Origin: Paragyromitra xinjiangensis | Taxonomy: Eukaryota; Ascomycota; Pezizomycetes; Pezizales; Discinaceae | Assembly: GCA_038503065.1 (NCBI GenBank) | Contig: JBCAMK010000011.1 | Coordinates: forward strand, 1,488,001 to 1,552,000 | Reading direction: 5' to 3' | DNA length: 64,000 nucleotides | Part shown: one piece after another, positions 19,513 through 28,157 of the stretch | Layout: each line of letters opens with the position of its first letter | How positions within the stretch are numbered: the stretch's first letter is position 1 | Notes under the pieces: model-generated | Database searches by the model: none | What the model was told of the DNA's origin: nothing | Seen by the model: only the letters and a program-made list of their open reading frames with translations | Program-made: the position numbers and the translations under genes

Positions 19513-20946
19513 ATGTCTGCACCTGAAGGCAGCACCGCCCTCTCCGCCTTTGATCCCACTGACCTCCCAATGGAAGATAAACCCACCTCTAACCACAGCA
19601 GCTCCTCCAGCGAACACGATGACGACGAAAGCGTCGGAGGCCAAGCATACAATTCCAACCTCAACTTTACTCAAATCCCTGCCGAAGACATGGCGAATAT
19701 GACCAATGCCACCTCCACCAATTACCTTGCCTGGTTCATCCAAACCCAATTCAACACCATGAAAGATGAATTTGAAAGACAAATGGACAGCCTCCAAGCC
19801 CAGATCAAATTCAACAACATCCAAAACACAAACACCACTTCAAAACTCGCCGAAATTAAGGCACAAAACATCTCCCTTCAAAACACAGTCCGCTCCTTAG
19901 ACGCCAGACTCCTCCACATTCAAACCAACCAAAACGTTCAAACCACCCCCTCCAACACAAACAGCAAACCTTCCACCACAAACACCACCAAACCACCCAT
20001 CAACCCTGCCAAAACACAAGAATCCTACGCCAGCAAAATCACAGCTGCACCTGGCAAAGCAAACTTCACAACCATCACCAACAAAAAAACCCCGAAAATT
20101 CAGCCATTATACAAACCTGAGTTCACCACCGACAAAAGAGAAATCATCGTCGAACTCACAGAACCCCTACCCACCTCAGCCACTCCAGACTCCATACTGA
20201 ACGCCATCAACAACCGACTAGGATCCGTCAACACATGCATCCTAGCAGTCCGAAAAACCAACAATGACAACCTCATTCTCACCACCAAACCAAATGAAGC
20301 CGCTGACAAATTCATCGAACAATTTGAACATGAAATCACCTCAGCATGCAATCTCCTCAAAATCCCAATCACCAACATCAGAGTCAACAGCAGATGGTCC
20401 AAATTCATCATCGACGCTGTCCCCCTTAACTTCAACCTCGAACCTGTCACACCCACCACTATCACCAATGCCCTCCAAGCCGCCATTCCTGACGTACAGC
20501 TAGCCCAAGCCCCAAGATGGCTCTCCACAGAAGAAAAGCGAGTCGGCAAAAAAGCCTCCTCCATCGTCATTGCCCTACCAGCCAGACACACCCTCAAATC
20601 CCTGGGCTTTACCTACCTCAACATCCTAAACGCCACATGCAAAATCCGCGAATATCACCCCATAAACCCAACCACCCAATGTCGCAACTGTCAAAAACTA
20701 GGACACCATGACGCCACATGCAAACAAGAAATCGCCTGCGCCATCTGCGCACTTGCTCACCACACCAAAGACCACAGATGCGATCAAATCACCTGCAAAG
20801 GAGGCGCCAGATGCACGCACATGCCCCTCAGATGCGCATGCTGCAACACCAATCAACACACCGCCATCGACTGCCCCGAAAAAATGAAAACCAGAGCACT
20901 CTACCTTGCTCAACGCGCACATAAACTCAACAACCGTAATGATTAA
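19513..20946 (+). CDS. LINE copy 2 ORF1 (gag-like RNA-binding protein)
   Basis: Intact 477-residue protein. The acidic Ser-rich N-terminus (SSSSSEHDDDESVGG near 35-49) precedes a predicted coiled coil (about 75-145, FERQMDSLQAQIK through NISLQNTVRSLDARLLH) and a Thr/Asn/Pro linker (145-195). A folded middle domain (about 200-370, SRWSKFIIDAVPLNF) is followed by three Cys/His knuckles (CRNCQKLGHHDATC near 382, CAICALAHHTKDHRC near 403, a final CRC..C cluster). This is the typical Tad1/I-clade ORF1 layout. It overlaps ORF2 by 8 bases in the next frame. Confidence 0.92.
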   Translation: MSAPEGSTALSAFDPTDLPMEDKPTSNHSSSSSEHDDDESVGGQAYNSNLNFTQIPAEDMANMTNATSTNYLAWFIQTQFNTMKDEFERQMDSLQAQIKFNNIQNTNTTSKLAEIKAQNISLQNTVRSLDARLLHIQTNQNVQTTPSNTNSKPSTTNTTKPPINPAKTQESYASKITAAPGKANFTTITNKKTPKIQPLYKPEFTTDKREIIVELTEPLPTSATPDSILNAINNRLGSVNTCILAVRKTNNDNLILTTKPNEAADKFIEQFEHEITSACNLLKIPITNIRVNSRWSKFIIDAVPLNFNLEPVTPTTITNALQAAIPDVQLAQAPRWLSTEEKRVGKKASSIVIALPARHTLKSLGFTYLNILNATCKIREYHPINPTTQCRNCQKLGHHDATCKQEIACAICALAHHTKDHRCDQITCKGGARCTHMPLRCACCNTNQHTAIDCPEKMKTRALYLAQRAHKLNNRND

Positions 20947-23900
20947 ACACACAACACACATCACAGGCATAGCCCAAGTGCAACAACTGAATTGCGCTAA
21001 AGGAAAGGCCTCCACTCTTTCAGTACTCCATCACGCAAACATTAACCCTCAACTCGCCATACTCGCACTACAGGAACCATGGTCAGAAACCCAAGGCCTA
21101 CCACCTAACATTCCAAACTTTCACCGTTTCTCACCAACCAATCAAAATCCCAAATGCGTCACTTACATAAACGCAAACATGAACCTAAACCCGCGCATTT
21201 CAACCTTTTATTTCAACAATGCCATCTCAATCATCATAACCACCGCGATAGGTGAGATCGAAATCTCCAACATCTACGCCAACCACACACCAACAACACA
21301 CACCTACCTCAACATGCACAACTTCCTCCCCATGCACATGATATTAGCAGACACTAACCTACACCACACATGGTGGTACGGCTCTGAAACTGATTATCAC
21401 ACTTCCTCCATCAACAACACCAGACCAACGGCCAACCAGCTCGTCGACTGGCTCGAAGACCATAACTACCAACTCATCAACCACCCAGGAACCTTCACAC
21501 ATTTTCCTAGAAACGGCAATAAAAATTCCATCATCGATCTCACTCTCTTCAGAAACACACAACAATATCTCATAACGTGGCAATCTGATCAGAGCCTCAG
21601 GGACAATTCCGACCACACCTTAATCACAACAACAATATTCCTTCCACCAAAACCCACAGCCACACCCAAACGCAACCTCAGCAAAGCAAACTGGATTTTA
21701 TTCCACACCATAATACAACAATCAGCACTTAATAACTCCCAACCCACCAACGCCAGCGAAACCACAAAAGAATGCGAACAGCTCACATCTCTCATACAAT
21801 TCGCCACAATCACAGCCATACCATTATCAAAGCCCAGCCAACACTCCAAAGGTTGGTGGACCAACGAACTTTCCAAACTCAAAAGGAAAATAAACACCAT
21901 AAATCACACACTCAGACTACCCAACCCACCACAAAACGCCAGAAAAACCCTTCAACTCCTCCGCACACAATGGAAATCCGAAATCATCGAAGCAAAAAAA
22001 CATCACTGGCACCAACGCCTCTCCACCAACGACCCCAGGCAAATATGGCAAGCCATCAAACAAACCAATGGCCGAAGACCCCCCACCACCATACAAGCAT
22101 TACATAACGCACCCAACTTTGAAACACAATGCAACGCTTTCAAATCTGCTTTCTTTCCCCCCATCACTGCCTCTCCTCAGCCACTACCACAAAACTGGCT
22201 CCCTCCACCCGCATCAGATCAATCTTTCAATACACCCCACATCACCCCAGAGTTAATCTCAAAATTACTCGCCAAAACCTCTCCTGCGTCTGCACTAGGA
22301 CCAGATGGGATCCTTTATCCTCACATACAACACGTTCATCAAGCCGCCCCTTCACTCATACCCAAAATCTTCACAGCCGCCCTCCACTTTGGTGCCTTTC
22401 CTGACATATGGAAACAAGCAATCGTCACACCCATACCCAAATCAGGCAAAGATGACTACGCCAAACCCAATGCCTATCGGCCCATTTCACTGCTATCATG
22501 CCTTGGCAAGCTACTAGAACGCATCATCACCAGACAATTAGAACTTGCTGCAATAAATTCAGGCGCAATCAATCATCAGCACACAGGTGGACGCACAGGA
22601 ATCTCAGCAATAGATGCCCTGCAACAAATCATCACACCCTCTCAATCCTGGCTCGACACCCCTGCCACAACAGGACACCAAAAACAACTTCGACCCTCCA
22701 TCCTCACCACAGACATCGAAGGAGCATTCAACTGTGTCATCCATCAACAAATGATTGCTATTTTTCTTCACTTCAAATTCCCCACGTACCTCATACAATG
22801 GTACCGAATTTTCACTACCAACCGAACCATAGCCTTTAGATTTAACAACACCACAAGTCCAACAACACCCTTCAACAGTGGACTCCCACAAGGATCCGCC
22901 GTTTCCTCCATCGCCTTCACTATATACAGCGCCGCCCTAGACACCGAACCTTCACCCTCCAACCTCACTTATTCCAACACTTACATTGACGACAACGCCA
23001 TGCTACAAGCAAGCTTTTCGCAAAAATTCGCCACCATGACATTACAACAACGCCTAAATTCTAAAATCCAAAGAGGATCATACCTCAACATCCTCTTCTC
23101 CCCGCCCAAAACAGAACTCATGCACCTGCGACTTAGCTCCAGAGCAAAAGATCCCACACCTACCCCCATCACACTCTACGATCAAAGCATCCTACCCTCT
23201 GAACAAAATCGCATGCTTGGCCTCATAATCGATCGAAGATTAACCTTTCACCAACACACTCATCACATTGTCGCCTCCCTTCTCAAAACCAAAGGAATCA
23301 TCTATCCCCTTCTCAAATCCATACATCTCACCCCCGCCACAATACATCACATACTGCACATAGTTCACATTCCCAAAATGCTATGGGGCTCCCCCATATG
23401 GTGGACGGGCGCCCCCACCATCATAGACAACATTCAACCAGCATATCACAGCCTTGCTCGCCTCATCACTGGCCTCCCCAGAAACACCAAAATCCCCCAA
23501 CTACTACGTGAAGCCTCCTTACCACCACTCAACTTACTCCTGGACTATCACACACAAAAATATGGCATCTGCATTCTAAAAAACAATGCACATAATCCAG
23601 CCTTCCTCCCATTACTAAAACTCCTTCCACAAAAAACAAATTATAAAGGCACAGGGCTCAAAAGAATAGCCTCCCTACTCCAACCCCTCATAAACAATCA
23701 ACCCCTCGAAAGACTTGATTTTCCCTTCCAACCACACTTCCTCACACCAAATTCCCTACGAATCTCCCAACTTTCTAAACAACAAACAGCCACACAACAC
23801 ATCAGCTGGACAGGCACCCTTACAAACGCCTGGCTTCTATACACTGATGGCTCCCTCAGCGAAAACGGACACACATCCTCTGGAGTCTACATCGCCCACA

Positions 23901-24631
23901 TACGCTATGGCATCACCACCCAAACCTACACACACTCTTGCGCTCTCGGACATCACGCCGAAAATGAAGATGCTGAAATCCACGCCATGCAAGAAGCTCT
24001 ATCTTTACTACTTCAACACATCATTTATCCAACACCCATTTACCTATGTGTCGATAACCAAAACGCCCTCAAGTCACTTATAGGAGGACCCACACACAAC
24101 AAAGAATACTTATGGCACACACTCAACGCATGCAATTCACTCCAGAACATAGGCTGCTCCATTAATGGAGTATGGACCCCTTCCCACACACAAATATTCG
24201 GCAATGAAAAAGCCGATCAATTAGCTACGATCGCCCACAACAAACCCCTCTGCCCATGGCATCGCCTCACTCTTGGACACCTTTTTCTCCTACCCAAAAA
24301 ACACCTACTTAAAACATGGGCCCTCAACACCACAGAGCCCACCGCATTCCACATTGCACAACATCTCACACCGCTTTCACGCAAACGATTTTCCAAACTC
24401 GCGAAAATACGCAACCAAGTACACTTCATTGATCCCACCGGATTCACTGATCCCCTCACATGCGCATGCGGCGAACAGGATGGCTCCCATCACCGCATCA
24501 TGTCTTGCAAACTTAGAAATAAAGAACGACAAGATTTCTTTAAAGATTCGGAACCAAATTGGGATATTTTCTTCTCGCCTAAGTTAAATTTTCTTGATTT
24601 CTTTTCTTATATTGATTCTATTGGATTATAA
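20939..24631 (+). CDS. LINE copy 2 ORF2: endonuclease, reverse transcriptase, RNase H
   Basis: The ATG at 20939 lies inside the ORF1 terminal codons (AATGATTAA), which suggests termination-reinitiation for its translation (inference). The frame is open from 20906. Domains are at the same positions as copy 1: endonuclease LQEPWSE, ADTNLHHTWW and SDHTLI; RT SGLPQGSAVSS and YIDD (about 22982); RNase H LYTDGSLSENGH, ENEDAEIHA, VDNQNALKSL and WTPSHTQIFGNEKADQLA; C-terminal CACGEQDGSHHRIMSC. No stop or frameshift is seen. It differs from copy 1 by many substitutions spread over the gene, many of them synonymous, so the pair is not a recent duplication. Confidence 0.93.
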   Translation: MIKHTTHITGIAQVQQLNCAKGKASTLSVLHHANINPQLAILALQEPWSETQGLPPNIPNFHRFSPTNQNPKCVTYINANMNLNPRISTFYFNNAISIIITTAIGEIEISNIYANHTPTTHTYLNMHNFLPMHMILADTNLHHTWWYGSETDYHTSSINNTRPTANQLVDWLEDHNYQLINHPGTFTHFPRNGNKNSIIDLTLFRNTQQYLITWQSDQSLRDNSDHTLITTTIFLPPKPTATPKRNLSKANWILFHTIIQQSALNNSQPTNASETTKECEQLTSLIQFATITAIPLSKPSQHSKGWWTNELSKLKRKINTINHTLRLPNPPQNARKTLQLLRTQWKSEIIEAKKHHWHQRLSTNDPRQIWQAIKQTNGRRPPTTIQALHNAPNFETQCNAFKSAFFPPITASPQPLPQNWLPPPASDQSFNTPHITPELISKLLAKTSPASALGPDGILYPHIQHVHQAAPSLIPKIFTAALHFGAFPDIWKQAIVTPIPKSGKDDYAKPNAYRPISLLSCLGKLLERIITRQLELAAINSGAINHQHTGGRTGISAIDALQQIITPSQSWLDTPATTGHQKQLRPSILTTDIEGAFNCVIHQQMIAIFLHFKFPTYLIQWYRIFTTNRTIAFRFNNTTSPTTPFNSGLPQGSAVSSIAFTIYSAALDTEPSPSNLTYSNTYIDDNAMLQASFSQKFATMTLQQRLNSKIQRGSYLNILFSPPKTELMHLRLSSRAKDPTPTPITLYDQSILPSEQNRMLGLIIDRRLTFHQHTHHIVASLLKTKGIIYPLLKSIHLTPATIHHILHIVHIPKMLWGSPIWWTGAPTIIDNIQPAYHSLARLITGLPRNTKIPQLLREASLPPLNLLLDYHTQKYGICILKNNAHNPAFLPLLKLLPQKTNYKGTGLKRIASLLQPLINNQPLERLDFPFQPHFLTPNSLRISQLSKQQTATQHISWTGTLTNAWLLYTDGSLSENGHTSSGVYIAHIRYGITTQTYTHSCALGHHAENEDAEIHAMQEALSLLLQHIIYPTPIYLCVDNQNALKSLIGGPTHNKEYLWHTLNACNSLQNIGCSINGVWTPSHTQIFGNEKADQLATIAHNKPLCPWHRLTLGHLFLLPKKHLLKTWALNTTEPTAFHIAQHLTPLSRKRFSKLAKIRNQVHFIDPTGFTDPLTCACGEQDGSHHRIMSCKLRNKERQDFFKDSEPNWDIFFSPKLNFLDFFSYIDSIGL

Positions 24632-24817
24632 GTATGCGCGAATAGTAAGGAATGATTGATTTCCTTTTCATCGGTTATTTTTATTTTATTTTATTCTTTC
24701 TTTTGCTCTAGTTAGTTATTTTTAAACGGGGAGGGTTTATTTTTGTAGTTGGCGGCGGATGAGGCGATATACTTTAGTATTAGGGCCGTAGAATTAAAAC
24801 ACTAAAACACTAAAACG
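24632..24817 (+). other. LINE copy 2 3' UTR
   Basis: It contains GGCGGATGAGGCGATATACTTTAGTATT and the ACACTAAA terminal repeat. It is shorter than the copy 1 tail because of small deletions. Confidence 0.7.
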
Positions 24818-24846
24818 CTAGAGGCAGTAACGGCGTACCCGTTACA

Positions 24847-25141
24847 CCATGGACCTGGAAAAGCGAACCCTGATTGGCACTGGGGATGGGTATGAAACTC
24901 CAAAGAGGACCATGGACTGTGCAGATAAGCTCCAGGAGCTCCAGTATGGTCCATGGCCTTGCAAATGAGGTCCATGGGGTGTGCTGGAGCACAGTCTTTC
25001 ATTCCTGCAGGTACCAGAGTGCGCCACAACACGGGTGGTTGATCCAGTTGCGCTCAGGACCCTCCCACACCAACACTCAGACCTCCTGGAGGATGCGGGA
25101 CCTGGAAGCGCAAGCCTGGATCAGAATCAGTTTTGCTGATG
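24847..25141 (+). mobile_element. B1 non-autonomous element, right end
   Basis: It resumes the B1 sequence after the solo-LTR-like insertion and matches B2 63017-63311 closely, ending CAGAATCAGTTTTGCTGATG. GGTCC/CCATGGAC words are frequent, as in E2 and B2. The right flank begins TA. The short open frames over it are not genes. Confidence 0.8.
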
Positions 25142-25583
25142 TAGTTGTACAGCACGGACTGTGGTGGATTGGCTTCATAAATTGGGATACAGTTGGAAAG
25201 ATATCAAAAAGGGTATCTACAAAGATGGACATGATCGGGAAGATGTTATTACCTATCGACAGGCCATGTTCTTACCCACAGTGGTAGACATTGAATCAAC
25301 ATCAAAGAAATGGGTAATGGATGAAAATGGCGCTTTCACTTTCATTTATCCAGAGGATGTTGAACAAGTACTTGTCATAGTCACACACATCAGCAAAAGG
25401 TTTGGATTTCCGCCCAGTGCCATTTTATGTAATCCCCATTCACCCAGAGGAGATATTAGAAATCCCGATATTGCATTGGAATCAGCTCATCAAACTGCAT
25501 ATTCCCACGCGGGGCTTGGCAGGATCGGATGAGGTTTAACCTTTGGTCTTACATCCTGAATATCAAGTTTTCAGGCTTAAAAT
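25142..25583 (+). pseudogene. Transposase-like fragment (DGHxREDVxxYR type)
   Basis: The frame opens immediately after the B1 right terminus as TARTVVDWLHKLGYSWKDI, followed by KKGIYKDGHDREDVITYR, and runs to a stop near 25531. The WLxxLGYxW..KGVYxDGHEREDVxxYR pattern is common in fungal transposase-like ORFs, but I cannot assign the superfamily. The left part is cut off by B1, and the following DNA enters the copia LTR at 25584, so only a middle portion survives here. Confidence 0.5.
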
Positions 25584-25779
25584 TGTGATATTTGTTGTTT
25601 GATAAAGAAGATGATGGTCGAATAGAATGTGATTGTGTATGACGTACAAGAGAGAAAAGAAAAGAAGCAAGAGACGACCATCAAAAGGTCATCTATATAT
25701 ATATACAGTTCGAGCATAGCTCGCTTAGTCATCCAGTAAGCTAGTTCCGATACATGGAAGTCCAGTCCATATTCCAACA
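25584..25779 (-). repeat. copia 3' LTR (about 195 bp)
   Basis: On the minus strand it starts TGTTGGAATATGGACTGGAC at 25779 and ends in ..CA near 25584-25586. A GGGGGTG polypurine tract precedes it (25780-25788). A TA repeat at about 25693-25706 could act as TATA box. TGTTGGAATATG is a common copia LTR start. Confidence 0.75.
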
Positions 25780-25859
25780 CACCCCCTCTTCCATGTATTC
25801 TCCTCCTCTATAAAAGGGTACATCCCTTTTATGTAACCCATGATGCCACCCCCTCTTTC

Positions 25860-26407
25860 TTAGCTTTGTCTTAGATCCAACCTGTGGGTGAGCTCTTGGT
25901 GCTTTGGAGATGGAAGAGCTTTGGTCAAGATATCTGTGAGATTATCAAGAGACGTTACGTAGTGGAAATTAACGTTTCCTTTGTGCTGTTCGTCATGCGA
26001 GTGGTGATACTTAACTGCTATATGCTTGGTCTTTTGTTTTACCACTCCAGACTCTAAGAGCTTTAAAGCTCCTTGGTTGTCGCATCCAATCGATACCGTA
26101 AGAGGTCCTTTAAGTAATCCTGGCATATAGACTGACATTATACCAAAATGTAGTCTTCTTACCCAGAGTGCTTCTCTAGTGGCATCCGAACAGGCCACAT
26201 ACTCTGCTTCAAGGGTCGATAGTGCCACAACAGACTGTGCTTTGGCCTGCCAGAGTACAGGGCTCCCATCTTCTCCAAAGAATATGCAACCTCCAACTGA
26301 CTTTCTATTAGACGTGCTACCAGCCCAGTCCGAGTCAGTGAAACCTTTGAGGACAGGAGGTGCAGTTAGTTTAGCTTTAGTGTAGTGAAGTTTGAAGTCT
26401 GACGTTC
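25860..26407 (-). pseudogene. copia RNase H segment
   Basis: The frame continues from the RT part at 36611 once E3 is removed (YLKRTSDFKLHY spans the joint). It shows FTDSDWAG, ALSTLEAEYVA, CDNQGALKL and TKHIAVKYHH, the standard copia RNase H landmarks, and ends at a stop at 25860 just before the polypurine tract. Confidence 0.88.
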
Positions 26408-26409
26408 TC

Positions 26410-26919
26410 CATCAGCAAAAAAAAAATGTCGCCCCGACACTTTCTTGTCTTCCGGAAGGCCATATTCCGCCCGCTGTGTTTGTGGCCTTCCCTACAACCC
26501 AGGCGAGCTGGTCCGAGTGCTTGCCTGTGCGGGCGCAGGCTGCGCAACGCTCCGGCCTCCTGGCGCTCGGCTGCAGGTCAGCTGTGACCACCCACGCCCG
26601 GATGTGGCACTTAGCGAAATCCAGCGGGATCTACCCATCGAATTTTGCTAAGTCCCTGGAAACTCGGGACTTAGCAAAATTCACCTCGCCTCCCTCCACG
26701 CACTTAGCGATTTTCAAAAATCTCCAGGTTGCTTAGTATTCGCTTAGTAGTCGCCATGCCGTCGCCAAAGCAACGCCTAATAAGACACCAATCTCCACCT
26801 CTCCCGTCCTTCCTACTATTGCTTCCCCCTATTCCCTCCCACCCATCCCCTATTCACTCCCACCCATCCCCTACCTCGCTGTACCGCTGACATCGTGACA
26901 TTTTGGTTCGAAGTAATGA
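26410..26919. other. E3 left arm
   Basis: No gene seen. It starts with the terminal repeat, then GC-rich GGGCG/CGCCC-bearing sequence, a TTAGCGAAATYCAGCG/AACTCGGGACTTAGC zone, and a C-rich CCCATCCCCTATTCACTCCC repeat near 26830-26870. AATGA at 26915-26919 is the left target duplication of the chromovirus. Confidence 0.6.
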
Positions 26920-27952
26920 TGTAAGACCGGTACTTCGCACCACTACTGAATTCTAAGCGAAGCTTTAGATAGCTCTCTAGACTCTGTAACTCGACCGGCT
27001 ACTATCCGTAGCACAATACCCGAGCGCACGTCCTGACAACTTCTTATGAACCGCACAAAGGCAACGATAGTTTAAGCGAGATAAGGGTCGGGGCTGTTCC
27101 GTTGAAAGAACTTTCTCAATAGGAAGGACACGAGTGTTGAAGCGCGAAGCTATGCTAAACAACTCGATACGATGGAGAATTTATCACGGAACAAAGTATG
27201 TTGGTAACAAAATAATATTGATAAGGCTCGTTCTTCCTCGATGATGATCGACTCAGAATTGACGTCCAATGCAAGAGTATTTATATCCCGTCCTCTTTAC
27301 TACTGTGTGTTCTTTGTAGCTTGGGTCGACGGACTAAACTATCTACTATTACAATTTGAACTAACTCGCTTATCCATTTATCCGACATCCTATCGTGCGG
27401 CTCGATATCTCCAACTTCCGACGCTTACCCCTCGTTCAGTAATCTTCGGATCGCCGTGGCGATGATACGGCTGCGACGGGGTTGCGTTCGCCCGATCGAG
27501 TAGGTGGTTACACGATATCGTTTTGTTGCGACAGCTGGTGTTTGGAGCCCCGTAGCGCGGGCAGGAGACCTCTGATGACTAATCCGAATAGCCCACGTGA
27601 CTCGGCGCCCCAAGTTGCCCTATGAAGACCTCTCATACATACCCTCCGGGTCACGTTCCGCGGGAAGGGCGCCGTTGACGACCAAAGGGTTACTTTTAGT
27701 CTCCGGGACGCGGATATTTTGCGGGTGTCCCCCCTTCTCGATCTACTCGCTGCTGAAGGCAGGGTAACGGCCGGGTAACCGGGGAAGGCAGGGTAACTGC
27801 CTGGGAATAGGCTGGGAAGGCCAATATCGCAACAGGCAGCCACAGAGGGGTCCAACGAAGACGGGAAGGTGACCATGTGGAAGGTAGGGTAACTCCCTAC
27901 GTAGGTAGGGTAACAGGGAGACCACTGCACGCCTATAGCCATAGGTATAACA
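26920..27952 (-). repeat. Chromovirus 3' LTR
   Basis: On the plus strand it starts TGTAAGACCGGTACTTCGCA and ends GCCATAGGTATAACA. It is 1,033 bp against 1,031 bp for the partner. Differences are confined to about 27393-27405 and about 27470-27482. The open frames inside are LTR translations. Confidence 0.93.
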
Positions 27953-27966
27953 GTATCCCCCTCCTA
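27953..27966 (-). promoter_or_regulatory. Chromovirus polypurine tract
   Basis: On the minus strand CCTAGGAGGGGGATAC lies directly before the 3' LTR. It is the expected plus-strand DNA primer site. Confidence 0.7.
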
Positions 27967-28157
27967 GGTTAGTCGTCCCGAATAACAATATGAGAAAATA
28001 CAAATGAATCTGTGATACAGCGAGTCCCTTAGCGTCTTGGGTACATAAAATCCACTGCGTTTGCTTGGCCACAGTGGTAAAAGTTTCCCCGCATCTAAGG
28101 ACGTTCAGTAGAAAAATACAACATCAAAAACGCAAAGAAAATAAATTTGCAAACAGC

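Larger units (their letters stand above)
19169..24817 (+). mobile_element. Tad1-like LINE, copy 2 (both ORFs intact)
   Basis: It directly follows the 3' end of copy 1. It has a single 5' monomer (19169-19512), intact ORF1 (19513-20946), intact ORF2 (20939-24631) and a 3' UTR ending in the ACACTAAA repeat at 24817. CTAGAGGCAG then appears again (24818-24827) before the end of the LTR-like host. This is the best candidate for a functional LINE in the window. Confidence 0.92.
10221..24846. mobile_element. TG..CA solo-LTR-like element, split by three LINEs
   Basis: It begins TGTAACGGGGG at 10221 and ends CCCGTTACA at 24846, flanked by CCATG on both sides (10216-10220 and 24847-24851). The only sequence belonging to it is about 10221-10345, 12575-13130 and 24828-24846, roughly 700 bp. 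These parts match, in order, the uninterrupted 734-bp element at 47505-48238. A 5-bp duplication with TG..CA ends is the signature of LTR-retrotransposon integration, so this is most simply a solo LTR. No internal retroviral genes belong to it. It was split by an antisense ORF1-only LINE and by a tandem pair of LINEs. Confidence 0.75.

Noticed and set aside
10221..24846. A single 14.6-kb retrotransposon bounded by TGTAACGGG..CCCGTTACA with a CCATG duplication
   Set aside because: The ends are one LTR-like unit, not two LTRs. The interior genes belong to three separate LINEs that interrupt it, as shown by comparison with the uninterrupted 734-bp copy at 47505-48238.
26977..27942. Several 60-144-codon frames in the chromovirus LTR
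   Set aside because: They recur in both LTRs simply because the LTRs are duplicated. They have no gene features.
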